Positions 33,978 to 47,951 of a stretch of DNA of 64,000 bases are shown here, in pieces; positions within the stretch are counted from its first letter, which is position 1; every line of letters begins with the position of its first letter. Position numbers and translations under genes: made by a program. The stretch comes from Glutinoglossum americanum (taxonomy: Eukaryota > Ascomycota > Geoglossomycetes > Geoglossales > Geoglossaceae). The stretch spans positions 1-64,000 of the forward strand of contig JAGHQL010000149.1 of NCBI GenBank assembly GCA_020080175.1, in the 5' to 3' direction. The notes below the pieces were generated by a model. That model ran no database searches and was not told the DNA's origin. It saw nothing but the letters and a program-made list of their open reading frames with translations.

Positions 33978-34939
33978 TCAAAGACCCGCCATCCTCCTCA
34001 TCGCCGGATTCCCCACAATCCTCCCCTCACCCTCAATATCGTCCCCTTCAACCGGCTCCCCATTCCCCATAGCCAGCTCACACAAAACCCTCCCCAGCTC
34101 CGGCGTTGGCGCCGTCCTCGCAGGATATAGAGTGCGGAAAATCGGTCCCAGGACGGGAATGAGCTTCTTGATAAACGGTTCGGGGCGCTGGGCGACGAAA
34201 GAAGAGAGGGTGGGTTGCGGGGACGCGTCGACGTAGCCGGGACGGAGGACGAAGGGGCGGAGGGAGGGGTAGGTGGAGGGGAGGGCGAGGAGGGACGATT
34301 CGGCTTGGGCTTTCATGGGGACGAACGAGGGGCTGAAGACTCCGGGCTTGTCGGTGACCTGTGTTTCGGGGGGAGTTGGGCGTTAAATTGGGTCCGTTGG
34401 AGGGGGAAAGGGGTTGCTTACGCTATCGCCTAGGGGGTTCATCAGCGATTGATTGCAGGACCCTAAGGCTGATCGCCGACATCAACAGCAGGGGGAATCT
34501 TGACTTACTCGACACATAGACGAACTTAAACGAGTCGGAAAGCGTCGAGAAAGCCTTCGCGGCCGCAACCGGGTAATCGACCGTGATATTAATGTATTCC
34601 CTATGTCCAGACCCGTCTGTAGGCCCCCTTTCCGCTCAAGTAGAGAGAGAGAGAACAAAATGAGCCCGTCAAAACTTACTCCCTGCTGACCATGCTCACC
34701 GACACGCCCACCGCCCACACGCAGCCCTCGGCCCCCTTCAACTGCTCCAGCAGCTCCGGCGGGTAGCTGTTGAAATCGCCGTGCGTGATCACGTTGACGT
34801 GCGGGTGGCCGTCCGCCATGGGCACGGGTCTTCGCGTGAGGATGGAGATCCGGTCGATCTGGCCGGCGGGGAGGGAGAGCATGTGGGAGAGGACCGCGGA
34901 CCCGACGAGGCCCGTGGCGCCGGTGAGGATGAGATGCAT
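33978..34939 (-). CDS. NAD(P)-binding Rossmann protein (atypical SDR/NmrA-like), with 8-nt microexon
   Basis: Four exons (34939-34680, 34600-34509, 34429-34422, 34358-33978) give 246 residues. The N-terminal MHLILTGATGLVGSAVL carries the GxxGxxG dinucleotide-binding loop; ISILTRRPVPM, GCVWAVGVS and FKFVYVS are the following strands, and RPFVLRPGYVDAS lies in the substrate side. The third exon is only 8 nt (GCGATAGC) between canonical sites, yet it is required to keep phase (FVYVSSDSVTDKPG). This resembles fungal relatives of the HTATIP2/epimerase-type atypical SDRs. The substrate is unknown, and cytosolic or mitochondrial location cannot be told. Confidence 0.85.
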
Positions 34940-35861
34940 TGTGCGTGATGCTCGCCGGGGGTTTGCTCTTCTGTTGGTATGGCGGAACCTCGATGGGTTG
35001 CGTTTTGGAGCGCTGGATGATGGGGTGCGGGGTGAGTCTCGGCGCCAGCTTTAGCCCCTATCCGGTTTGTTATTGTCACGTGCATCTCTCCTGTCTGATT
35101 CGATACGTTCTAACCCCCCGCTCCGTTGGGCAACACCGCAGGAAGTTCTCGTCAATAAAAATTCTCGAACTCGTATTTCGAGCGTAATTACCTGATATTT
35201 ATTTTTACACGGTAATTGAAGAAATACGATTGGAGAATGTCATTATACTTTGCCCTGACTGCATTCTTGCGGCTGTCGATCTACAGATCTAATGCTCGGC
35301 AGATCAAATAGAGATCTAGTCTCTAATATCTCATAATAGCCCAGCATCTACCCCTAGGACGTCTCTGAAGGTGTTTTCCCTTTACACGTTGGGCAGTGCT
35401 CGTGCTAAACTGCATTTTTAGATACTAGCGGCCTCGCCATGTAATCTGACTGAGTCTATTTTTTGCGGCCGTACATTCCTTGGGCCGTGACTGCGCATAC
35501 ACTGGGAATCTTCGCTATGTTAAGCTGTTTTTACGTACTTCTATGCCATGTCTCTAGCTCGCTATTGCGTGGCGACGCTGGGACAATAGCCATTCGGACA
35601 AATATTCCTTGGCGAGAATGCTCCATATGGTCTATGTAGACCATGTCCTCTCGCTCCGTTCATATAGTCTTTGAAGTAGTCTAATTAGTCAAATTCTATT
35701 GCTCATATATGCTCCGTACCTATATACTGCCATAACCTCTCAACAATTGGTCCTCTTGCCAGTTATGTAAAGGACCAACAGCCCCCAATCCGACAGATAT
35801 TCGCCTCACCAGGGAAAATACACTCGCTCAAATCAACAAAACGATGACCAATTGCTGTGCT
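34940..35861. other. 0.9-kb AT-rich gap
   Basis: Promoter side of the NAD(P)-binding gene and 3' flank of the next minus-strand gene. No feature recognised. Confidence 0.45.
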
Positions 35862-38282
35862 CTAAGTTGTAGCCCCGAAAAATGCTCCTGCGGGCGATCA
35901 GCCATATTCTGACAGAGATTGACCAACAGCCGGGGATGCAATAGATAACTATACTCACCGAGAATTGAAAAGAAACTCCAGACGCCTGCCATATTCCAGA
36001 TTTCAGGTGGGCAGTAGCTAAATGAAGATAGATGAGCACAAGTTTTGGAAGTAAATACATAATGCGAATAACTCACAGACTCCCTGCCATTCGCAGGTAC
36101 CCGGTCCAGAACATCCACTGCCCTATGAATGGGATCATCAGGAACATCATTACGAGGAGAATGTCGTCAAGGAAACTCCTTGTCATGTCGGCCTGAGCAC
36201 TCTGTCTTCTCTCGGGTGGAAATCCTGGTCGAGGTTTGAGATCTAGAGGCATTGAGTTTACTTGCTGCCACTTTGGGCGCGGTGGCACTACAGGAAGGCT
36301 CTGCTGGGGGTGGTCGTAGATTTTCCTAAGGAAGTAGAGATGGGCCGTGACAACGCCTATCTTTATCCAGCGCCAGCCCCATAGAATGGATTTCCCCAGT
36401 ACAATCGTACTCTTCTTCGTCCACTTCCAGACAAATTTCGCGAACCCGACAAGCAACCAATATGTCAATTTCCAAGTGTATTCCAATACCCTGGCTGAGA
36501 ACCGGCTCACGGTTCCTAGACCGGCCATCAACAACTGTCCCACGGATGTGTAGGTCAAGAAGGCTTTAATGACAGCTCCCCCAATGGCAACGAGCCACAG
36601 CAAAGCGCCACCGTACATGAGGAGAGCGTCATTACCATGAGGGACATTATCTAGGTGGTGTGCCAAGTAAAAGTGGTATCGTCGTGCCCAATTGCCGGTG
36701 ATTCCAATGTACACGGAGCCAACTGCTTGCAAGATAATTTCAGCTAGGATTGCGGATGCACCCAGGCTCCAGTATATCTCTTTATCGCTTTGCACTCTAA
36801 CCAAAATCCCTGCTGCCCATGCCAGACGTGGCCGAGACGCCCAAAAGAGAACCAGACTGCCGATGTTGACATTCTGAAATCCGGGGTTCCGGCGAATGAT
36901 AGCGGCATTAATTAAGTTGGCGGATAAGTTGAGAGCGACACTCAGAATAGCTGTGAATAGGAACGTTGTATGGTGACCCAGCTTACCACAACGTTTATTT
37001 GTAATCCATTCAATTACGTCGCGACGGCCAACGACGGCTGCGACAACAAAGACGAGGACATTGACGAATGCGAAGGACCCTAGTTTGGCCTGGATGGAAG
37101 GACAAACATACGAGGTTGCATTCGCTCCCGCTGCAGCATTTTGTTGATACTTTACCTGCCATTGCCAAGGGAAGAGGGCTCCATATGCGTCGTCCTGAAG
37201 CGTAGGGAAGTCTACCCACTGTTGTCTGAATTGGCTTGATCGTGCGGTTGCATTGTAATTGCTCGTGTCGTTCTTGTCGCACATTTTTAGGACCCAGTTG
37301 ATGTAAGCGGCCGGCGCGTCTCCGGTTGCACAAATTCCGGGACAGCGGATGGACTTGATGCTCGGGCAGAAACACTTCTCGGGGGTTGTCGCATTCCAGC
37401 AGCCCTTCGCGGCAGTGTACAGCGATGGACAGACAGCTGTCATGTTGTTGACGCATGATGGAGCGTTGCCGCCTATCTGGCTGAAGAATCCCACAACGTT
37501 CGTGGGAACAACGACGGTGGAAGTACTTGAGGCGCGGACAGTGCCCTGAAAGGTGAGGGAACCTGATGCACCCGCCGAATACACAAGAGTATAGCCTGTA
37601 AAGTGAGATAGGACATCCGCGGCTGGCACGATATCGAGAGTAGCGGACTTGGTAGAACAGCCATGGGCGTAGTAACCTCCAGGATACGACAAACTGTAAC
37701 AGATCGGACTGGCGCTTCCGCTATGGACCCCGTCAGAAAACAGCAAGGCGGGTCGGATGGAACGTGGGGTAAGCTGACCATGTCAATTTACCATCAATAG
37801 TGCTCGCATAATAGTCTCCGCCGTTGTTGTAACATGTGCTGATGAGATAGGTACACCCGCCGCCGTCAGCGCAGCAGAGATTTGAGCTGACGGCGGCGCA
37901 AGACTGGCCAACGCTACAGGCGTAGACACTCGCTATGTCAACAACAACGGCCTCATTAGCCAATTTCCGGACGATATAAACTAGTCGACGTACCTGGATT
38001 TCCAGATAAAAGGCCACACACGTTCGTGGGATAATTAGAGAGGATTAGCGTTGATTTATACCCATTGAGGATGAGTATTTGTCCCGGCGATTGTGCCTGG
38101 CGCCTCAAATGGCTGCCGATGGTGGAGACAGAAATTCCATCGGTAACCCTGGGTAGAGGGGAGGCAGCAATGTGGGCGACTTGGGTAGTTCGCGTCGGAA
38201 TAAATACAACATGGCTATCGGCCTCTTGGCAGAGTAGAATGTAGAGAGCTACTAGGACAGCGACATTGGGGAACCAATTCAT
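35862..38282 (-). CDS. Cys-rich secreted/multi-pass membrane protein, function unknown
   Basis: Five exons (38282-37994, 37932-37779, 37720-36077, 36017-35959, 35887-35862) give about 723 residues. There is a signal peptide at 1-20 (VAVLVALYILLCQEADS), then a Cys-rich ectodomain (NLCCADGGGCTYLISTCYNN; AAKGCWNATTPEKCFCPS) and about seven hydrophobic segments in the C-terminal half (for example VNVLVFVVAAVVG, FLFTAILSVALNL, GSLVLFWAS). The layout suggests a surface or vacuolar multi-pass protein. The second junction is uncertain: the strong GTAAAT site at 37791 is out of phase, so a weaker GTCAGC at 37778 is used. The 26-nt final exon ends at 35862. No family name is certain. Confidence 0.78.
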
Positions 38283-38989
38283 ATTCCGCACACCCCACGC
38301 CGTGCGGTAGCTATCGAAGTCTTGTCACCCGTCATGGGCGGCGGGTTTCCCTTCGGGCATTTATGGGAATCTAGTACCCGGTAAGTATCCTGTCTAGGCT
38401 GCACGAGGCTGTAGCCCCATTGAAAATTGTGCATACGGTCTAGAGCCTTTCCTAGGCTGTGGAATTAGTATCAGGAGTTGTGCAACGAGGCTATAGGCCT
38501 TTTCTTAGCGAGATGGCGAACATCAATCGATCCCATTGGATCAAATAAATTGAAAAGGGGATGACTTACCGCAAAAGGAATCAATAGATGAAAAATTGAG
38601 GCGAGACCAATGAGTGACTGGATTCGTGGTAAAAGTATATTTATGCGCGGGACCTGCAACCGCTCGGATTTCATGGACCGCCCAGCAGCAGACTCTACGG
38701 TTTAGAGCACTTGGGGGTCAAGAGTAAGTCTCCGCTCCTGGGCGCCACCAAACTTTCCCGAGAAAGGTGTAGGTGGAAACCAAAGCCCCCCAATTACTTG
38801 TAAGACTGAAAATTGGGCAATTATGCTCAAAAGATAAGCTTGGGAATTTTTTTTTATGAGAACTTGTGGTATTGCTCTAATAGAGGGGGTAGAGACTTAT
38901 TTTTACCTGCCAATTAATCCCTGCATTGTCCGTGCTCACCCCCGAAAATTGGGGCAATAGAGTAATTTGGGGAATCCCGCCGCCTCGCT
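38283..38989. other. 0.7-kb gap
   Basis: Contains one short minus-strand frame (38471-38674, 67 residues with a hydrophobic segment) that I cannot support as a gene, and an A/T run at 38848-38856. Confidence 0.4.
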
Positions 38990-39631
38990 CTAGAACCAGC
39001 TACACAGCACGCAAACCCCAAGAGCGATGAAAGTGCTAAATTTCGGAAGCGTCAATGCCGGTGTTGCTTTAGAGTACTTGGGGACAGCGCCAGTATATTG
39101 AGCCCCAGTGTAAGCTGCGGTCGGCAAGCTACCTGCCTGATATGTCGTCCTGGGGACAGCGTATGGATCTAGCAATTAGTGGGCTGTCAACCAGCTGTCA
39201 TGCGCAAGATGGGACGAAGATTGGAATGCGGTCAACTTACTATAACTGGTGGAAGGCGGTTTTGGAATAACGGTTCCCTCTATACCGCAGTAACTGCTAT
39301 AAAGAGAGAATGCGCTGGTTACGTCGGGGTCGTTGCTACAGGAGGTCGGGGCGGCGGAGCTGATGTATGAGTAGGCCAGAGGTAAGAGATCGGATCGACA
39401 CCAGCAACTCTGGAGATATCCATAGTTGTTCGGACAGCCCAGTACGCTTCCGATATTATTTATGATGTTCTGAACACACACTCTTTGCTGCTGGAAGGCA
39501 ATGCCAGAGGCGATGGTGACGACCGGGAGTTGGGTTGACTGTGCATCGGCGCGCCATAAGAGCAACAAAGCAGCAAGAGCAAGGCTAGAGATCCGCGGGA
39601 TCGAAGAGGGATGTTCGGGTAAGAGATGCAT
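38990..39631 (-). CDS. Small secreted Cys-containing protein, probable GPI anchor
   Basis: Two exons (39631-39241, 39168-38990) give 189 residues. There is an N-terminal signal-like segment (ISSLALAALLLLWRADAQST, cleavage probably after ADA), then a domain with seven cysteines (RVCVQNIINNIGSVLGC, LQSCWCRSD, PTSCSND, SSYCG). A Pro/Thr/Tyr-rich linker follows, with a hydrophobic C-terminus (FSTFIALGVCVLCSWF) compatible with a GPI signal. It resembles CFEM-like wall proteins in size and layout, but the eight-Cys CFEM pattern is not fully matched. Probably at the cell wall or plasma membrane. Divergent from the RecQ gene. Confidence 0.75.
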
Positions 39632-40188
39632 GATTATGAAGAGTTGGCTTGAAGTTGAATCTCGAGAATTCTTACAAGATGGATGATAGGAGCAGGAATG
39701 ACAGTGTCTGGCCCGAGGCTGAGCAGATGAAAGATAGTTCTATGCAGACATAATTGTGCACGAGGTATGCAATAAGCATAGTTGGGTACTTGTGCGCCGT
39801 GCAAGGCAGAACACACACTCCCGAAACAAAAGCAAAGGCAAAACAAAAGCTTATTCTGAGACCGTCCAATAGAAACAACTCAAGAATGTTTCCTGGTGAT
39901 GAATCTTGACAACTCAGCCGAATCCAGTTGAATAAGAATTATGTTGCTATTCAGCCCCTGAGCCGGACATATCAACTGACGCCAAGGCCTCTCGTTGCTA
40001 GTGCCGCTTCAGGAGGTCCTGTCATGTGTCTTCCACTTGCAAGGCTCGGGGCGCCTCGCTAAGCCCCAGCAAATGACTTAATAAAGGCTGCCTGCCGACA
40101 ACGCAAGGATCACGCGATTTCGCGTCTCCTCATTGTCACCTTTGCGCGCGCAAGCTTTCAACCTCCGAGCGTTTCGCGTCAACCCGCT
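39632..40188. promoter_or_regulatory. 557-bp bidirectional promoter
   Basis: Lies between the starts of the secreted-protein gene (minus) and the RecQ helicase gene (plus). No coding signal. Confidence 0.5.
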
Positions 40189-42911
<2,723 letters not shown>

Positions 42912-43121
42912 ACTGCTTGAAAGATATGAATCTGCATTTTGGCATCGGTGGGTGCTGGCGCCGTATCTGTGGGAATGGAACCAGATGCCATAACGGGGTT
43001 ACTCGTCTCTAGCAGAATTCTGTTGATCTAGTACCTCTTTTATAAGGGCGAGAACATGTTCTTGTTGCTGCATATATACAGCGGGCATGTAGAATAGACT
43101 TGCAACCCCATAATATTCAAG

Positions 43122-43482
43122 GGCCGCCGGTATTGCCACGGGCTCGAATGGTAGTGCTACGGGATGGAAATGGTAGTACCACGAGCCCGTGATAGTAATG
43201 CTATAGCCAGGTCATCATCACCCATCCTCACTAGTTGACAATTGCATGCAAAGTTGGTGATTCGCTCTCGTCTTGAAAATGGTGGCGATGGCAGTAGCTA
43301 TGGCAGTAGAGGCGGCAAAAATGGGGATAGCGATGGTAAGGGTAATGGTAGGGAAAGAAAATCCCCATATCACACCAGACCGCCACTAGTACCACGAGCG
43401 GGCAACAGCAACACCCCAGCCGTAGCATTATTGTCACGGGCCCGTGGCACTGCCATTAGAGCCCGTGGCAATACCGGCAGCC
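43122..43482. mobile_element. 361-bp hAT-like MITE with perfect 8-bp target duplication
   Basis: Flanked by identical 8-mers TATTCAAG (43114-43121 and 43483-43490). The ends are inverted repeats: left ggccgccggtattgccacgg, right (read on the other strand) ggctgccggtattgccacgg. The similarity continues about 15 bases further inward on each side. A second inner inverted pair (tagtaccacgagcccgtg and its partner) is also visible. There is no transposase frame. The 8-bp duplication is the hallmark of hAT-type insertion. The intact duplication and well-matched termini suggest recent movement, mobilised by a transposase encoded elsewhere. Confidence 0.88.
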
Positions 43483-43786
43483 TATTCAAGAAGTAAAATC
43501 GTAAGATATATATTGATATAAAAGAAAGAAGATTAGCCCTCTAAGTGCCCAAACGGGACACCGAAACTAGCCTATAACGGGAGCAGACTTTTACCTGCAG
43601 TCCGGGTATGCAGCATAAAGTGGGTGAAGTTTAACACGTGACAATAAGAAGGTGAACGGGCACGCGACTCTGAGCCTGTCTTGGCGAGCCGTAGGTGCTA
43701 GTTTGCTTAGGGTTATGAGTTCTACGGAAATCCACCCATGCCACTAGTTGCTTTGTCCTGCGCTCCCCATCCGCAGAGGAACACGA

Positions 43787-43960
43787 TGTTCAAGTAGTCT
43801 TCATCGCTCTTTCAGGTGCCCTCCTCGAAGACGCGGAGGTCACTCCACTCTTGTGCATCGTGGCAGCGCTCCTCGCTCTCTTATTCATCCGTCTTATGCG
43901 ACAACATCATCTTGATCACCGAGTATCTCAATGGCACTCGACAAAGTCTTCTGGAGTAAG
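43787..43960 (+). pseudogene. Partial duplicate of the P450 gene's 5' end
   Basis: Aligns with 44660-44860. Both contain ttcatcgctct, gccctcctcg and the membrane-anchor coding block (VAALLALLFIR), followed by ccgagtat at the first donor position, then diverge. It has no match to the later P450 exons and cannot encode a P450. It is read as a relic of a tandem partial duplication. Confidence 0.65.
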
Positions 43961-44715
43961 CATGCGGCTAGGAGGGCCTACGAGAACATCACATAGGGGT
44001 GAACAGTCTTCAGGGCTGGAACCAGACTTGCACGTGATGTGAGAGTTGATACGGAATTTGCTGGTATGGCTACGATTTATTGTTCGAATGGCCCCGCCAT
44101 CGGCAGGCTAACCCCTAATTTGGAGGGGAGCCCGCAGTACTGCCTAGCAAGCATTTCCAGAGCCCTCCGGAAGGCTTCCCATATGCTTCGGATATTCGAA
44201 TTTTTTTTCTCTAATCGCTTCTTTCTGGAGTCCCAGTGTCCCAATGGCAGCAACTCGAACACAAAGCCGCGCCGTCGAAGCCGCGCCTGCTCGGACCCCC
44301 ACCGCAGGATCGTTATTTCACCGTACAAGCCCCATTCCATTCTCTTGTCTTGGGGCTTTCAAACATTCCTATCAAAACTGGGATTCATGTATTCCTTTGT
44401 CAGTAGTTATGCGAATATCTCCTCGCCAGACCCTACTGAGAGTTAGCTCTGAAATTTAGTGGCCAACGCGACAAAGATGACCAGCCTGTTTGCAAGGGGG
44501 TCCTGCTTGGTACCACTTCTTGCCTCGCTGAGGAGAGCATCTGGCTTGTGAAGCCACAAATGTCCTTTTTCAGAGTATCCGGTATGGGTTCTTTGTTGGC
44601 ATTGTTGTCATATGCCAAAGCCGCCTCGCGCACATGCCAACATGTGAAAGGAGCCTATGGCGATGTGATCACAGTTTCATCGCTCTCCCAGGTGCCAGAT
44701 GCCCTCCTCGGAGAG

Positions 44716-46626
44716 ATGGAGATCCCTCTGCTCTCGCGCACTGTGGCAGCGCTTCTCGCTCTTTTATTCATCCGCCGTCTTCTGCGACGGTACCTTGAAT
44801 ACCGAGTATGTGTGCTGAGCCGAATCTAAACGGCACTGACAATCTCTTCTGCAGTCCAACAAAGCCTTTGGCGACCGCCATGGCTGCCTCCCTACCTCGA
44901 TGCTGAAGAATGAGATGCCATTAGGTTTGGATCGCCTAAAGCAGATCTTTGACGCGGATGCGGACTCACGGCTTATGGAACTGTTTCTGATGCATTTCAG
45001 GATGTGGGGGAATACACTGGAACAGGTTTTTCTAGCGGCACAAGCTTTTGGGACTATTGATCCAATAAACCTGGAAGCTATGCTGTCGACGAAGCTCAAA
45101 GGTATGGTCGGACTAGCCTGGCGGTGTGAGGGAAAGCCACCAATTTGATTTGGATTTGGAAACAGATTTTGGGATGGGTCCGCGCCGACAAACAACCTTT
45201 CCCTTCTTCGGGGACGGCATATTCACCCAAGATGGACCCGATTGGAAGCATTCTCGAGAACTCCTACGTCCACAATTTTCGCATAAGCAGTACCAAGACC
45301 TCGAAATCTTCCGTGAACACGTCGATAATCTCATCGACAATATCCCCACCAACGGCGGCATCGTAGACCTCCAACCCCTCTTCTTCCGCCTTACACTCGA
45401 CACTACCACCGCCTTTCTCTTCGGCAAATCGGTCTGCAGCCTCGTCGGTGCTGGTACCTCGGCTGGCAAAACTGATTTCGCTGAAGCCTTCGATACCGCG
45501 CAATCATACGTCGCCAAACGGCTTCGGCTGTTAGATCTCTACTGGTTGATAGGCGGGAAGGAATTCCGTGATTCATGCGCGATAGTATATAAATTCATGG
45601 ATGAAATAATAGATCGAGGACTCGACCTCGGAGAGACGGATGATGGGCAGGAGAGACACAGTCGTTATGTGTTTCTGGATGTTGTTGCGAAGGATTCGAG
45701 GAATCGGACGGCGTTGAGGCAGCAGATGATTGATATTCTCGTTGCAGGGAGGGATACGACGGCCTGTTTGTTGTCGTGGACGTTGTGAGTAGAGACTAGT
45801 CTCGCTATTCATCCAAGTTCCTATTTTACACAGGAACGCCTTGATAGGAATACCTAAGGTTAGATAACTAGATTCATTAACATTTTCTCCAATACCAAAG
45901 CCGCCTTCTAGTACGACATCCTCGAGTTCTGACCAAACTACGAGAAGAGATCTCGTCCGTTGTCGGCGGTACTTCTGAGATGAAACGCGCTGATCTCCAT
46001 AAAATGGCGTATCTGAACAATGTCCTCAAAGAAAGCAAGTCCAATGGAAAGATTCCGAATTGGGAACGACGAACGCATCTACTAATTAAGGGAATAGCAC
46101 TCCGCCTCTACCCCTCCGTTCCGGTGAACGTACGCACTGCTCAGAGAACCACATTCTTGCCCACCGGCGGCGGCGCGGACGGCCTCTCTCCAGTCCTTAT
46201 CCCATCTGGGGCTAATGTAGCGTATAGCGTTTATTCAATGCATCGGCGCCCCGACTTTTATGGCGAGGATGCTGAGGATTTTCGGCCGGAGAGATGGGAG
46301 GAGGATTTGGGGCTTTTCCGGGATGAGACAACATCGAAATGGGGCTATTTGCCTTTTAACGGAGGTCCAAGAATTTGTCTTGGCAGTAAGTTTTCGAGAT
46401 CTAATCTGGCGGCGGTTTGATATTGTTCCGGTGTATTAACGGCAGTCTCGTGTTCGTAGTGGACTTTGCGCTCACAGAGGCTGCATATGCGGTAGTGCGG
46501 ATTTTGCAGAGGTTTCCAATCGTCAAGATGCCTCCAGATGAGGTTCGTGTAAAGACTGGGAAGGAACGACAAACAATGACTCTAGTGCTCTCGGCTACAG
46601 ACGGGTGTAAGGTTCAATTTGGATAG
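44716..46626 (+). CDS. Cytochrome P450, CYP52/CYP539-like fatty-acid/alkane hydroxylase group
   Basis: Six exons (44716-44805, 44855-45101, 45166-45784, 45901-46034, 46098-46385, 46460-46626) give 514 residues. There is an N-terminal membrane anchor (VAALLALLFIRRLLRR), DGPDWKHSRELLRPQFS (helix C) and the I-helix oxygen site AGRDTT followed by SWTFRLLVRHPRVL. The ExxR motif ETLR is created across an intron, then FRPERW and the heme loop FNGGPRICLG (Cys 457). The SWTFRLLVRHP and FNGGPRICLG stretches are typical of CYP52-related enzymes acting on fatty acids or alkanes at the ER; the exact subfamily is not assignable here. The fourth intron (46035-46097) uses a GC donor (A|GCAAGT); only this choice restores ETLR and the phase. 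Ends tail-to-tail with the next gene, 113 bp apart. Confidence 0.93.
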
Positions 46627-46739
46627 CTTAGGCGTTGAAGACAGAAATGACATATTCGCAATGGCGGGAGGGGAAAAAAAAATGGATCTCGTTCTTAGTA
46701 TCTCCTAGGACCAATATTGAAATTCTCTTATTCATGCGT

Positions 46740-47951
46740 TCACCCATGCATCAATTCAGATGCCTCATTATTCCACTGCGTCCTCAACATCTCCCTCGCC
46801 TTATCCCACCTAGGGCCGATGGTTGCCGGAGCCTCCCGAGTATATCTCATCAACGCCGCTACCACGGTCTTATATCCCGCCGAGTTTTTACTTTCAAACT
46901 TGCACATTTGTGAGTGGCTAGCAGGGATCCCAGAGCGTTCGGTATTGTCTAAGATGGGTGCGGCCGACGTTTCATCGACCACCTTATTGCGTTATCAGCG
47001 TATGGATTGGAACTGAATTGGGAGATTTACACAGCCCTTAGTGGTTCCCATATCAGTCTTCTCCTGCTCCCAGAAGAAGTAGATATGAAACTGCTTCATG
47101 AGAGGCGTGAATTGGTCTGTGATGTTTTGAAGTGTTTCCGAGTCTTCTTGTAGGGCATCTAGAAGCTGGCCCTCCGTGTCCAAGACCCTCGGAGGGACAA
47201 GGGCTTTGATCATCCGCTGTCCTATCCTAGCTAAGTTTGCCTTGCTGCTGCCGTTATGTGGGGTACCGAGGAAGATGATGGCGTAGGTCGACACGTATAT
47301 GGAGTGGATATGCGCGATATTTTTCGCTATTCTACTAGCTGAATATGCTAATGCCTGGTAGGGAGCTTGTTAGTATTTTCCTCCAGTAGGGAAGTTTAGG
47401 GCCTTACTCGTTTGACAATTATGCCTCCCAGGGAATGACAAATAAATATTATAGGTCTCTCTGATGCAGACTCAACCTGGAGATATTGTTACATTCTAGT
47501 GCCAAGTGTAAGAGGAATTAGCAGACAAAATACTCACCGCACGATCTGCCTCTAGTTGTGCAACGAGGGTTTGTGCATGCTGCAAAATTCGATTTGATGA
47601 TGTACTTCCTAGCAGGGACGTGACGTTGGCATTATAACCAAAAGTCAGAATTCGCGCATTCTTGATAGCCCCAGGGAGCAGGCTGCCATCTCCAAGCCAA
47701 AAAACTTTGGACTTATCCGTCGTCCAAGTGTTGTAAGCATCACCATTTAGACCATGGACGGCTACTATGCTAGAAGCACCGATGTTAGTTGCCGAACAGG
47801 TATTCAGGCAAGGAACGTTACTCCACTGTAGGGTTCTCCCCAGCAAAAACCTCAAAAATTCCACAGTTTGCCTAGATCGAGGGTGGGTCGTTAGTATTCG
47901 CCGACCTAGAGTAAGTGGTCGGGCTGACTTGCCATACTGTAATCCCGTCAT
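46740..47951 (-). CDS. Solo alpha/beta-hydrolase of the NLR N-terminal type, lacking NB-ARC and repeats
   Basis: Exons 47951-47538, 47476-47408, 47354-47031 and 46982-46740 are phase-consistent (about 349 residues). Hydrolase motifs: IVAVHGLNGDAYNTW, ARILTFGYNA, elbow FICHSLGGIIVKRAL (Ser about 153), AIIFLGTPHNG, ETLQNITDQFTPL, VVDETSAAP and HSQMCKF. The product stops at SELMHG, just where the paralog at 48885 continues into its NB-ARC domain, so it is a stand-alone hydrolase. The 5' end is uncertain: an alternative model places the first junction at a GTAACG site near 47822 with EVFAGENPTVD upstream. It is head-to-head with that paralog and keeps two introns in the elbow region that the paralog lacks. 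The hydrolase is probably an effector activity in NLR signalling (inference). Confidence 0.8.

Larger units (their letters stand above)
42912..44715. other. 1.8-kb interval with MITE and P450 fragment
   Basis: Holds the hAT-like MITE at 43122-43482 and the partial P450 5' duplicate at 43787-43960. Elsewhere no gene is supported. A minus-strand frame at 44077-44340 and plus-strand frames at 44039-44459 show no motif. Confidence 0.55.
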
